NCBI GenBank assembly: GCA_900552285.1
Contig: URYV01000007.1
Span: forward strand, 1 to 24,492
DNA: 24,492 nt
From: an uncultured Oscillospiraceae bacterium
Lineage (GTDB): Bacteria; Bacillota; Clostridia; Oscillospirales; Acutalibacteraceae
Direction of reading: 5' to 3'
A program made the translations under genes and the position numbers. How positions within the stretch are numbered: the first letter of the stretch is position 1; the number at the start of each line of letters is the position of its first letter. Below, one piece after another: positions 1-7,349 of the stretch. The notes beneath the pieces are model-generated. The model ran no database searches. It was not told the DNA's origin and was given only the letters and a program-made list of their open reading frames with translations.

Positions 1-764
1 GCCTCTTTATCATAGACGGTCAAATCGAAGAAAAAGCAGCGGCGGGCAATGTAATAGTCGTGATTGTAAATGCAGTTTTCAAAAACATTGCTGGGATTTT
101 CGGGATGGAAGCAGGGATTGTTTCTCGAGCAGGAGGCTCCGTCGAGAATGTAGGCAATGTATCTTGAGGAGCAGCGGTCGAAATATTTGTCCATAGCCCA
201 AAGATAGGCGTCGCACTTGGCGCTGCCGCTGCCCATATCCACCGAGCCGTCTTTGCCGAAAAGACCCACAAGGCTCTGCTTTTCGGGCACTCCCAGCTCT
301 TTTAATTTGAGATAGAGGCTGCCCTCGTTCTCATCGAATTTAACGGGCAAAAATCCGTCAAGACCGCACACCGTGGCGGCGACGTTTGCGGTGGCGGCAA
401 CATTTTCGTCCCACAGCACCATGCCGCACTCCTTGATAATATCTCCGAAAATTCCGAGATATTCGTCAAAGGTGTTTATGTCCTTAATCGCAAGACCGGA
501 AAAGCTTCTGCCCTCGCCTGTGATGTAATCAAGCCAGAATTCGTCCACACCGTCGTTTGAAAGATAGACAAGTATGTTGCCGTTGGTCTCATAATCGCGG
601 TTTATAAGGCCCTGAAGGCTGCAAATGAGGCGGGCGTCGTCCTTTTCGAAAAGATTTTCCATACCGTCAAAAAGGCAATGATTTATGCGGTAGAGGGTGT
701 TCTTTTCAAGTCCCGTCACGGGAACGCCGAAGGACATATCGGGGGAGGTATCTTTTTTTATCAT
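1..764 (-). CDS. GxGYxYP-like putative glycoside hydrolase, N-terminal part (cut by window edge)
   Basis: The frame is open from an ATG at 764 to the window edge, giving 254 codons with no stop; the C-terminal part lies outside. An AAGGAAG ribosome binding site sits just upstream. There is no signal peptide. Near residues 45-75 it reads LQGLINR...VYLSNDGVDEFWLDY, and near 110-135 MVLWDENVAATANVAATVCG. This pattern matches my memory of the N-terminal region of GxGYxYP proteins, a putative glycoside hydrolase family with little biochemistry. The namesake motif and catalytic residues would lie beyond the edge, so the call is by resemblance only. It follows a sugar-type ABC transporter locus on the same strand, which fits a glycan-processing role. 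It starts 18 bases after a Rho-independent terminator, so its expression may depend on readthrough. Confidence 0.6.
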   Translation of the reverse strand, partial: MIKKDTSPDMSFGVPVTGLEKNTLYRINHCLFDGMENLFEKDDARLICSLQGLINRDYETNGNILVYLSNDGVDEFWLDYITGEGRSFSGLAIKDINTFDEYLGIFGDIIKECGMVLWDENVAATANVAATVCGLDGFLPVKFDENEGSLYLKLKELGVPEKQSLVGLFGKDGSVDMGSGSAKCDAYLWAMDKYFDRCSSRYIAYILDGASCSRNNPCFHPENPSNVFENCIYNHDYYIARRCFFFDLTVYDKE

Positions 765-782
765 AAATATCTTCCTTTTTTT

Positions 783-817
783 AAAAAGGGACCGTATCGG
801 GTGATACGGCCCCTTTT
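783..817 (-). terminator. Rho-independent terminator after the second solute-binding protein gene
   Basis: An 11-base-pair stem with one mismatch (788-798 against 803-813) has a 4-base loop. It is flanked by A and T runs, so on the minus strand it is followed by at least five T residues. It lies 20 bases past the stop of the solute-binding protein gene at 838. The A/T flanks are nearly symmetric, so weak function on the plus strand is possible. The downstream minus-strand gene begins almost at once, which makes this a candidate attenuator as well as an operon end. Confidence 0.85.
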
Positions 818-837
818 GTAATTTGATTTACAGGTTC

Positions 838-2559
838 TTATGCGAGGTTACCCGAATAGAACTTGTCGAGCTGAGACTGGAGCTGACCCTTAACCTGATC
901 GATAACGGTGGAAGGATTCTCACTCTTGGACAGAACGGAGGTGTCAACGCTGGAAGAAACGTTAGCGTCGATAGCGCCGGTTCTGTACTCGGGGGATGCG
1001 TTGTTTACAGCATACTTGTAAGCGGCAACCGAGTTCTTGTCAAAGCCGTTTCTCTGCATTTCCTCAGACTTGGCGTTGATGATCTTACCGTTAACGTTGG
1101 CAAGCTGGTTGAGGAAGGTAACGGAAACATTTGCGGTCGATTCCTTGTTCTTGGGAACGATGAAACCGTTTCCGTCATAAGCGCCCGAAATATAGTTGCT
1201 CTGGTCGGGTCCCTTGGGGAAGAGAACAAAGCCGAACTCGAAGGTAGCGCTCTTGGATATGTCGGGATAGTAGGTCAGGTTGGAGGCGAACATGGCGGCC
1301 TTACCGGCGATGAAGTCGTTAATGCTGGTGGTGATGTCGTTGTTGTATCTGTAGGACTTATCGGTCTGCTTAAGCTCTCTCATGAACTCAAGAGCCTTAA
1401 CGCCGTTCTGGTTGCACATGGTGGCAACGATCTTACCGCTGGAATCTCTGGTAGCGGTACCGCCGGCCTCGGAGGTGATAGCCATACCGATGATATTGGT
1501 GTTGGAGGTTACGCCCGAAACGTCATTGGCCTCGTCGGTGCAGTTCTTGGCAATCTCTCTGAACTTGTCAAAGGTCCAGGAACCGTCCTTGTAAGCGGTT
1601 GCAACAACGTCTTTGCCGCCGTTGTACTGCTTAATGAGGTCCTTGTTGTAGATGATACCCATGGGAGTGGCACCCATTGCGGGGAAGGCAACGGCATATT
1701 TCTTGCCGCTGTAGGTGCAGGACTCGGTGAAGCCGTTGGTGTAGGCCTTGCCGAGGCTGTAGGAAGCGAGATCAAGTGCGCAGCCCTGCTTTGCAACGTT
1801 TCTCAGGCACTCAAGGGAGAGCTCGATAATGTCGGCGTTGCAGGTGCCGGCCATGACTTCGTTAACGATTTCGTTAGGATCGTTCTGATAGGTCTTATAC
1901 TCAACCGAGCAGGAATATTTGCTCTTGATCTTTTCGATCTGAGTCTTGTAAACGCTGCCGATGGTGGAGTTTTCGGTGTATTTGCTGGCTTCCTTACTTC
2001 CCAGAACAAAGCTGTAGTTTGTCAGGGAGCTGGTTGTGCCGCCGTTATTGCTGTTGTTGGCGTTTTTACCGTTGCTTGCGCTGACACGGTTCTGTTTATC
2101 CTTGTTAAATTCCTCTTGGGAAACAACCTTGATGTCATAACTTGCAACCTCGGTGTCCTCTTCGCCCTCTTCGGTGGCCTTGAGGTAGACCTTAAGAATC
2201 ATACCGTCTTCAATCTTGGCAGCGGGGTCGGTAACCTCGGTGGTTCCGTCGGCCGCAAAGATCTTGATGGCATATCCGTCAACAGGAACAACGTCCTGAA
2301 GGAATTTTTCAAGGGTGGTTCCTTCCACTACATCGAAATAGCTGTTGCCCTCTTCATCGGCAACAAGCTCAACCGAAGCGCCGTCTTCTTCTTTAACGGT
2401 GAAGTATTCCTCGCCGATAGCACCGACATCGGAAGTTACGACCGAATCGATAGACGAGGTATCATCTACGTTCTCCTTCTTCTTACAGGAAGCAAGAGTG
2501 AAGACGACCATGACTACGGCAAGCATAATGCTTATCAGTCTTGTAATATTTGCCTTCAT
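838..2559 (-). CDS. ABC transporter extracellular solute-binding lipoprotein (carbohydrate type)
   Basis: A 573-residue secreted lipoprotein. A signal peptide ends in the lipobox LASC, with Cys25 as the lipid attachment site, followed by KKK and an acidic Ser/Thr-rich linker. Residues about 45-150 form an acidic, strand-rich domain outside the usual solute-binding fold. Residues about 185-573 resemble family 1 sugar-binding proteins (SBP_bac_1), with segments such as MGIIYNKDLIKQY and GKAAMFASNLTYY. It should bind an oligosaccharide outside the membrane and deliver it to the permease pair encoded just upstream (3669-4649 and 2661-3638). AAGGAGAT lies 8 bases before the ATG. A private promoter and a palindrome precede it, suggesting a higher or separate level of expression than the permeases. 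The ligand cannot be read from the sequence. Confidence 0.88.
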   Translation of the reverse strand: MKANITRLISIMLAVVMVVFTLASCKKKENVDDTSSIDSVVTSDVGAIGEEYFTVKEEDGASVELVADEEGNSYFDVVEGTTLEKFLQDVVPVDGYAIKIFAADGTTEVTDPAAKIEDGMILKVYLKATEEGEEDTEVASYDIKVVSQEEFNKDKQNRVSASNGKNANNSNNGGTTSSLTNYSFVLGSKEASKYTENSTIGSVYKTQIEKIKSKYSCSVEYKTYQNDPNEIVNEVMAGTCNADIIELSLECLRNVAKQGCALDLASYSLGKAYTNGFTESCTYSGKKYAVAFPAMGATPMGIIYNKDLIKQYNGGKDVVATAYKDGSWTFDKFREIAKNCTDEANDVSGVTSNTNIIGMAITSEAGGTATRDSSGKIVATMCNQNGVKALEFMRELKQTDKSYRYNNDITTSINDFIAGKAAMFASNLTYYPDISKSATFEFGFVLFPKGPDQSNYISGAYDGNGFIVPKNKESTANVSVTFLNQLANVNGKIINAKSEEMQRNGFDKNSVAAYKYAVNNASPEYRTGAIDANVSSSVDTSVLSKSENPSTVIDQVKGQLQSQLDKFYSGNLA

Positions 2560-2591
2560 AGAAGCATCTCCTTAAATAAATTTTGTATCTC

Positions 2592-2603
2592 AAAACCGGT
2601 TTT
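2592..2603. promoter_or_regulatory. 12-bp perfect palindrome, candidate operator
   Basis: AAAACCGGTTTT is a perfect even palindrome with a central CG. It lies about 15 bases downstream of the predicted transcription start of the solute-binding protein gene. Operators of LacI-family sugar regulators typically have this shape. No regulator gene lies in the window, so the identity of the binding protein is unknown and the assignment is inference. Confidence 0.45.
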
Positions 2604-2624
2604 CCGGCAAAAGATCCTATATTG

Positions 2625-2653
2625 ATTATATCACACCGCAGGGGAATAATCAA
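2625..2653 (-). promoter_or_regulatory. Sigma-A-type promoter with extended -10 for the solute-binding protein gene
   Basis: On the minus strand TTGATT (2653-2648) is followed by a 17-base spacer and TATAAT (2630-2625). TGA immediately precedes the -10 box, giving an extended -10 element. It lies in the 101-base gap between the permease and the solute-binding protein genes, the widest gap within the locus apart from its ends. Confidence 0.75.
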
Positions 2654-2660
2654 CAGTTTT

Positions 2661-3638
2661 TTATCCGACGATACCGCTTTGTGAAACACCTTGCACAAAG
2701 AACTTTTGACCGAAGATGTAGACAATGACAAGCGGCAAAATCGAAAGCACGATACCGGTATCGATTATTGCGTTACGGAAAACGTTGGTAAAGGACGCAA
2801 TGTTTACGCCGTAGGAACGAAGTCCGATGAGCGCATTGGTGATAACGGTATAATCGCTGTGCCCGAGGAAAAGCTGTGAATAATAGTTATCGGTCCACTG
2901 CCAAGAGAAGGCAAAGAGGATAATGGTAACCATCATGGGCACGGCGTTGGGGAGCATAAGACGGAAGAAAATTCCCATATGGCTGGAACCGTCGATCATT
3001 CCGGCTTCCTCTATCTCGGTGGGCAGTCCGCGGAAGAACTGACGCAGCATGTAGATGTAGAGGGAGTTTTTGAAGGCCACGGCAGTAGCCGACAGCAGAA
3101 TGAAGGGCAGGACACCGTTGGAAATATCAATTCGTCCCACGCCGAAAAGGCTTGCAAGGCCGAGGGGATTCAAATGGGCAAAGTTCATGTAAAGAGAGGC
3201 CATTACCACCTGAGGCGGAATGAGCAGGACCATGATAACACAGCCGAAAACAAGTCCTCTGCCTTTAAATTTGAAACGGGCAAGTCCGTAAGCCGTCAAA
3301 GTGCAGCTTAAGGTTTGGAGAACCGCCGCAACAACGCTCAAGAAAGCGGTGCGCACAAGTGTCATCCAATAATCCATAATACCGATTGTGGTGATTACGG
3401 TATAAAGCGAAAAATGCTTTGGAATGTACTGCACGGTGCTGTCGCTCAGATCGTCATAGCTGAGGAACATGGTGCAGACCTTCTGAATAAACGGAAACAG
3501 AATCAGGAAAATAATTCCGATAAGTACAATGTGGCAGAGAATGTTGCCGCCGTGGTCGATATAAAACTTTTTGGTAAATATCGCCTTGGGCTTCTTTTTG
3601 TTTTCCGCCGCAATGTTAGCTTCTTTTACAGCTTCCAT
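2661..3638 (-). CDS. Carbohydrate ABC transporter permease, MalG-like
   Basis: A 325-residue inner-membrane protein with about six transmembrane segments. The cytoplasmic EAA loop is at about 211-231 (EAGMIDG...FFRLMLP), the coupling site for an ABC ATPase in binding-protein-dependent sugar importers (CUT1 family). A lysine-rich cytoplasmic N terminus of about 30 residues precedes the first membrane helix. AGGAGGTG lies 8 bases before the ATG. It follows the MalF-like permease gene with a 30-base gap, so the two form one heterodimeric channel. The substrate is probably an oligosaccharide delivered by the adjacent lipoprotein. The ATPase is not encoded here. Confidence 0.92.
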   Translation of the reverse strand: MEAVKEANIAAENKKKPKAIFTKKFYIDHGGNILCHIVLIGIIFLILFPFIQKVCTMFLSYDDLSDSTVQYIPKHFSLYTVITTIGIMDYWMTLVRTAFLSVVAAVLQTLSCTLTAYGLARFKFKGRGLVFGCVIMVLLIPPQVVMASLYMNFAHLNPLGLASLFGVGRIDISNGVLPFILLSATAVAFKNSLYIYMLRQFFRGLPTEIEEAGMIDGSSHMGIFFRLMLPNAVPMMVTIILFAFSWQWTDNYYSQLFLGHSDYTVITNALIGLRSYGVNIASFTNVFRNAIIDTGIVLSILPLVIVYIFGQKFFVQGVSQSGIVG

Positions 3639-3668
3639 TCAATAACACCTCCTGATAAATTTCCGATT

Positions 3669-4649
3669 TTACTTGTTCTCATAGAATACGAAGTGGTTTA
3701 CCACGCTTACCACCACCGCGATTATGACGCCGACGAACGCAAGATAAACAAATGCTCTTGCCGAAGCGTCCTCGTAAGCGCCGGCCGTGATCTTTCCGAA
3801 GATTTCCGACATAACGCTGTTGCTTGCGCTGGTGAAGCTGTCGACTATGGTGTAAACCATGTTAACAAGAATAAGAGGGCTTATCATGGGAATGGTGATT
3901 TTCCAAAAGCTTTCCCACCAGGTGGCGCCTTCAACGGTCGCCGACTCGTATATGGCGGGAGAGATGGACTGAAGTCCGGCGAGGAAGATGATAAGCTGAA
4001 CACCGGAGTTGGTGACTATACTGTAAATGTTGTCGATTGCGCCCGAAACAAAGGATGTCAGCTGGGGACTTATGCTCAGAGAGTTGAGCAGCAGCTTGAT
4101 GTCAACCTCGGTGAAAAGTCCTCCGGCGACGTTTCCGGCCTCCGACGCAAGAGCCGCAGCCGAAACAAGCGACATATTGTCGGCGGTTACGATAACGCCG
4201 GTGGAAATAACGACCGGAAGGAAGAGCATGGCGCGGTAAAATCCCTTACCGCCGATATTTCGGTTGAGCAGCGTGGCAATTATGAGCGAATAGATCAAAA
4301 TGATCAGCACGTTCATAAGCATGTTACCCAGCGACTCGACTATACGGCGGATAAAGTAGGCGTCTCCGAAGATTGCCTCTTTATAGTGATACAGCCCGAC
4401 GGGAGTAAACACATAGCTTACCTTATCCACATCGCTTATACTGAATCGGAAGGATTCCACAAGCGCCGGCAGGTAAATTAAAATCAGACCGATGAGGAAG
4501 GGCAAAATAAAGATATAACCCATGGCGTTTCTGCGCGCCGTCAAATCCATTCTGCTTCTTTTTCTTCTCGGTTTTGTTTTGAGCGCAGCCTCGCCGCCGT
4601 TTCCGACGACATTCGAGCTCGCGCTTTGAGCAACGTTTTTAAGCTTCAT
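3669..4649 (-). CDS. Sugar ABC transporter permease, MalF-like, with an extra loop
   Basis: A 326-residue membrane protein whose EAA loop is at about 235-256 (YESATVEGATWWESFWKITIP), typical of the MalF partner in CUT1 importers. The N terminus (residues 1-42) is basic and cytoplasmic. Residues about 155-210 form an Ala/Ser-rich segment between membrane helices, longer than in the other MalF-like protein of this locus (10523-11464). It may be a periplasm-facing loop contacting the binding protein, but this is inference. AAGGAGGGA precedes the ATG. It lies 17 bases after the DUF5696 gene and 30 bases before its permease partner, so all are probably co-transcribed. Confidence 0.9.
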   Translation of the reverse strand: MKLKNVAQSASSNVVGNGGEAALKTKPRRKRSRMDLTARRNAMGYIFILPFLIGLILIYLPALVESFRFSISDVDKVSYVFTPVGLYHYKEAIFGDAYFIRRIVESLGNMLMNVLIILIYSLIIATLLNRNIGGKGFYRAMLFLPVVISTGVIVTADNMSLVSAAALASEAGNVAGGLFTEVDIKLLLNSLSISPQLTSFVSGAIDNIYSIVTNSGVQLIIFLAGLQSISPAIYESATVEGATWWESFWKITIPMISPLILVNMVYTIVDSFTSASNSVMSEIFGKITAGAYEDASARAFVYLAFVGVIIAVVVSVVNHFVFYENK

Positions 4650-4666
4650 TTGAAATCCCTCCTTCC

Positions 4667-7306
4667 TTATTTACTCACCACGGCAAAGTTCATGGAACCG
4701 ACGGTCACACCGTCAACCTGAACATCGCTGCCGCTGTAGTTAACGGCAATCTTTCTGCCGTTTTCGTATGTTGTGACATAAACTCCGTCGGACACACGCT
4801 CATGGCCGGTGATGACGCTGCTTTGAGTTCCGTCGAGAGCCTCAGAAACGCGTTTATAGTCCGAAATCGCGGTATCAAGCCATCTTTCATAGCTTGTGGA
4901 ATAAAGGTCGGAGTAGTTGGTGTCTTTGACCATTTCGGGCTTGGCATAGTTCATGATGTATCTGATTCCCGCGCCGTATTCAACGGACTTGAGTATCAGC
5001 ATATCGTAGTTGTCCGAAAGGTTCAGAGCCTCTCCGGTGTATGACACATATCCGTGGGTCACAATCTGCATGAAGGGAACGCTCTCTTCGGCAAAGTAAA
5101 GACCGCTGTTGTCCATGGCGATGTCCGTTACGTCGGTAACATAGGGAAGCGCATATGCGTTGCCCACATCGACCATGATCTTGTTGTTTTCAGAAACCTT
5201 TTCGAGAAGCTTAACGGTGTCGGTTCTCACCTGCTCGCGGTGAACCGTGTTGTCCTCAAAGTCGGAGAACATGGTGTCGCCGAGGGTGGAGAATGCAACG
5301 GCTCCGGTTTCGAGCTTCTGCATACGTTTCATAACGTCGTCGATTTTAGAAAGTATCGTCGAGCTCTTGTTAACGATTTGGGTGAAGGGAACGGCAATTT
5401 GCTTTTGAATTATATCGCTCGAACCGCCCGAGTAGGTCACAAGAGTGCCCTCCATGAATCTTGCGTGGGTGGAGGCGGCGCCGAGGGTACCGCTGTTCTT
5501 TTCAAGCACAAGCTCGGCATTGGGATAAAGAACGTCACCGTTGCCGCTCATATATTCGGCGAGGCTTGCAACGTCCTTTGCCTTGCCCACGGCAGAGCTT
5601 ACATTTCCGACCTTGGAAAGCTCGTTTTCATATTTGTCGCCGTAGAGATTGTCGTATCTAACCGCGATGTTGTCTACTCCGCCGTCTCTGAGCAGATCAT
5701 ATATTTCCTTACACTGGTCGACGGTGGTGAGAGCGCGGGTTGCGTTGTAGGCATATCCGACGAAGGTTTCCTTACGGAGCACGGCGCCGTAGGTTTCGAA
5801 ATAGAATTTGGTGGTGTCGTCGGAGATTTTGCTCTTTCCGGAGAAAATTCTGTCTCTGACCTTTTCGGCCATTCCGACATAGTTTGATTTGTCTCCCGTT
5901 AAGAAGCTGTAATCAATGGTAATGTCGTCGGCATAAGGCTTGGAGGCAAACTTCAGCAGGTTACTGAGGTTTGACATACCGTTGGAAAGATAGGTATCAA
6001 ACTCGGCAAGCTGATATTCGGTGCCGATGTGAGCATAGGGGGTAACGTCAGAATAGGCGGGATCATATTCAATGGTTCCCTGTCCCGAGCCGTTATCCAC
6101 ATAAGCAACAAATGAATTGTCGCCGTTGGTCACACCGAAGGTGGGGAGCGCCGCCTGTTTCATGTTGCCGTTTATCGATTTGGTCCACTGGGTGTGGTCG
6201 GGACCGTAGAAGGGCAGCGAGACGGTGTTCTTGGTTTCGGTTTTGACATTGAAAAGCGAACCGCTTCCGTCGGGAACGAAAACATATCCGTCGCTTCCGT
6301 CGGCAATTGTGCCGAAATAGGGCAGCACCGAAATGGTGTAGAGGTGGAAGTTGTCGTCGTCATATTTGATTTGGTCGGCGGGAACGTTCACATGGAGTCC
6401 GTTGTCGTCGAGGGTGTATTCAACGGTTACGAAGAAGTTGGCCTCGGCGGGAGTTTCGGAATTATAACCGATCTTTTCGTACTCCTCCTCTACCCTTTCC
6501 ACCGTCCATCCGATGGGACGGAGCGCCTCGCTGACGAATTTGGTTTTCATGGTCTTGGCGATGCTTTGGATAATGTAGAGGTTTTCGGATTTGATAAGAG
6601 GATACTGGCTGGCGATTGCCTGCTGCTGCTCCTTGTCGATTTGACTGTAATCGTTGAGAATGTAGAAATTCTCAAAACGGTTTCTCTGAGCCACAGGAAG
6701 CTTTTCGCAAATCTCGTTGAAGGTGTCCACCGTCAGCACGTCGGGAAGGAGGTAATAGTCGATGGTGGTACCGATTTTATATGCCACACGCACGCCGTTA
6801 TCCATGGAATAAAGCGCAACGGTGGGAGAATATTCGCTGTTGTTGAGCAGCGCGTCCTTATAGCTTGTAAAGACCGTGCTCTTGTTGTTGGAGTCGTAAT
6901 AGTTGAGAAGAATCTGGGAAAGATATTTTTCCTTTGTGGGCTCCACGGTGGTGGAGTTTTCAAAGTCGCTTTCGCTCAAATTACTTTTCCAAATGTATCC
7001 CGTGCTCTTTACCTTAACACATACAGTCAAAGTATCGGGGTCTATCATCAACTGATAATTGCTGTTGTCGGCAACAAGGTCATATCCTTCCACATCGGCC
7101 TGACCTCTCGAGGTGAATTTGGTACCCTCAAGATTATTAAGGTCGATGTCGAGAATGCTTTCCCCGTCGGACGAAGAGGACGTTGATGAAGACGATTCTG
7201 CGCCGCTCTCGCCGGTCGTATCGGTCGAGCTTCCGCAGCCGGTTATCGACAGTACGAGTGCAAGACAAAGAAGTATTACGCTCAAGTGCTTAAATCCGGT
7301 TTTCAT
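4667..7306 (-). CDS. DUF5696 domain-containing lipoprotein
   Basis: An 879-residue secreted lipoprotein. The signal peptide ends in the lipobox ITGC (Cys24) and is followed by a Ser/Thr/Glu-rich linker to about residue 50. The region starting near residue 75, with YQLMIDPDTLTVCVKVKSTGYIWKSN, is the pattern I associate with DUF5696 proteins, which often sit beside carbohydrate ABC transporters in Firmicutes. The middle (about 300-480) is strand-rich, with VFVPDGSGSLF. The C-terminal half (about 500-830) alternates helices and strands like a TIM-barrel glycosidase, with SVEYGAGIRYIMNY near the end. No enzymatic activity is established to my knowledge. By position it may bind or trim glycans at the cell surface for the flanking transporters. 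The gaps to its neighbours are 43 and 17 bases. Confidence 0.82.
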   Translation of the reverse strand: MKTGFKHLSVILLCLALVLSITGCGSSTDTTGESGAESSSSTSSSSDGESILDIDLNNLEGTKFTSRGQADVEGYDLVADNSNYQLMIDPDTLTVCVKVKSTGYIWKSNLSESDFENSTTVEPTKEKYLSQILLNYYDSNNKSTVFTSYKDALLNNSEYSPTVALYSMDNGVRVAYKIGTTIDYYLLPDVLTVDTFNEICEKLPVAQRNRFENFYILNDYSQIDKEQQQAIASQYPLIKSENLYIIQSIAKTMKTKFVSEALRPIGWTVERVEEEYEKIGYNSETPAEANFFVTVEYTLDDNGLHVNVPADQIKYDDDNFHLYTISVLPYFGTIADGSDGYVFVPDGSGSLFNVKTETKNTVSLPFYGPDHTQWTKSINGNMKQAALPTFGVTNGDNSFVAYVDNGSGQGTIEYDPAYSDVTPYAHIGTEYQLAEFDTYLSNGMSNLSNLLKFASKPYADDITIDYSFLTGDKSNYVGMAEKVRDRIFSGKSKISDDTTKFYFETYGAVLRKETFVGYAYNATRALTTVDQCKEIYDLLRDGGVDNIAVRYDNLYGDKYENELSKVGNVSSAVGKAKDVASLAEYMSGNGDVLYPNAELVLEKNSGTLGAASTHARFMEGTLVTYSGGSSDIIQKQIAVPFTQIVNKSSTILSKIDDVMKRMQKLETGAVAFSTLGDTMFSDFEDNTVHREQVRTDTVKLLEKVSENNKIMVDVGNAYALPYVTDVTDIAMDNSGLYFAEESVPFMQIVTHGYVSYTGEALNLSDNYDMLILKSVEYGAGIRYIMNYAKPEMVKDTNYSDLYSTSYERWLDTAISDYKRVSEALDGTQSSVITGHERVSDGVYVTTYENGRKIAVNYSGSDVQVDGVTVGSMNFAVVSK

Positions 7307-7349
7307 AGCTTTCCATCCTTTTGCATAATTTTGTCTTATTTACTGTCGG

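Noticed and set aside
823..2625. A 600-codon open frame on the plus strand over the second binding protein gene
   Set aside because: The minus-strand gene has a signal peptide, a lipobox, a ribosome binding site and a promoter. The plus-strand frame has low-complexity Val/Gly/Leu-rich translation and no ribosome binding site.
3315..4481. A 388-codon plus-strand frame across the permease genes
   Set aside because: It is antisense to a permease with a clear EAA loop, and its own translation is rich in His, Asn and Lys with no known motif.
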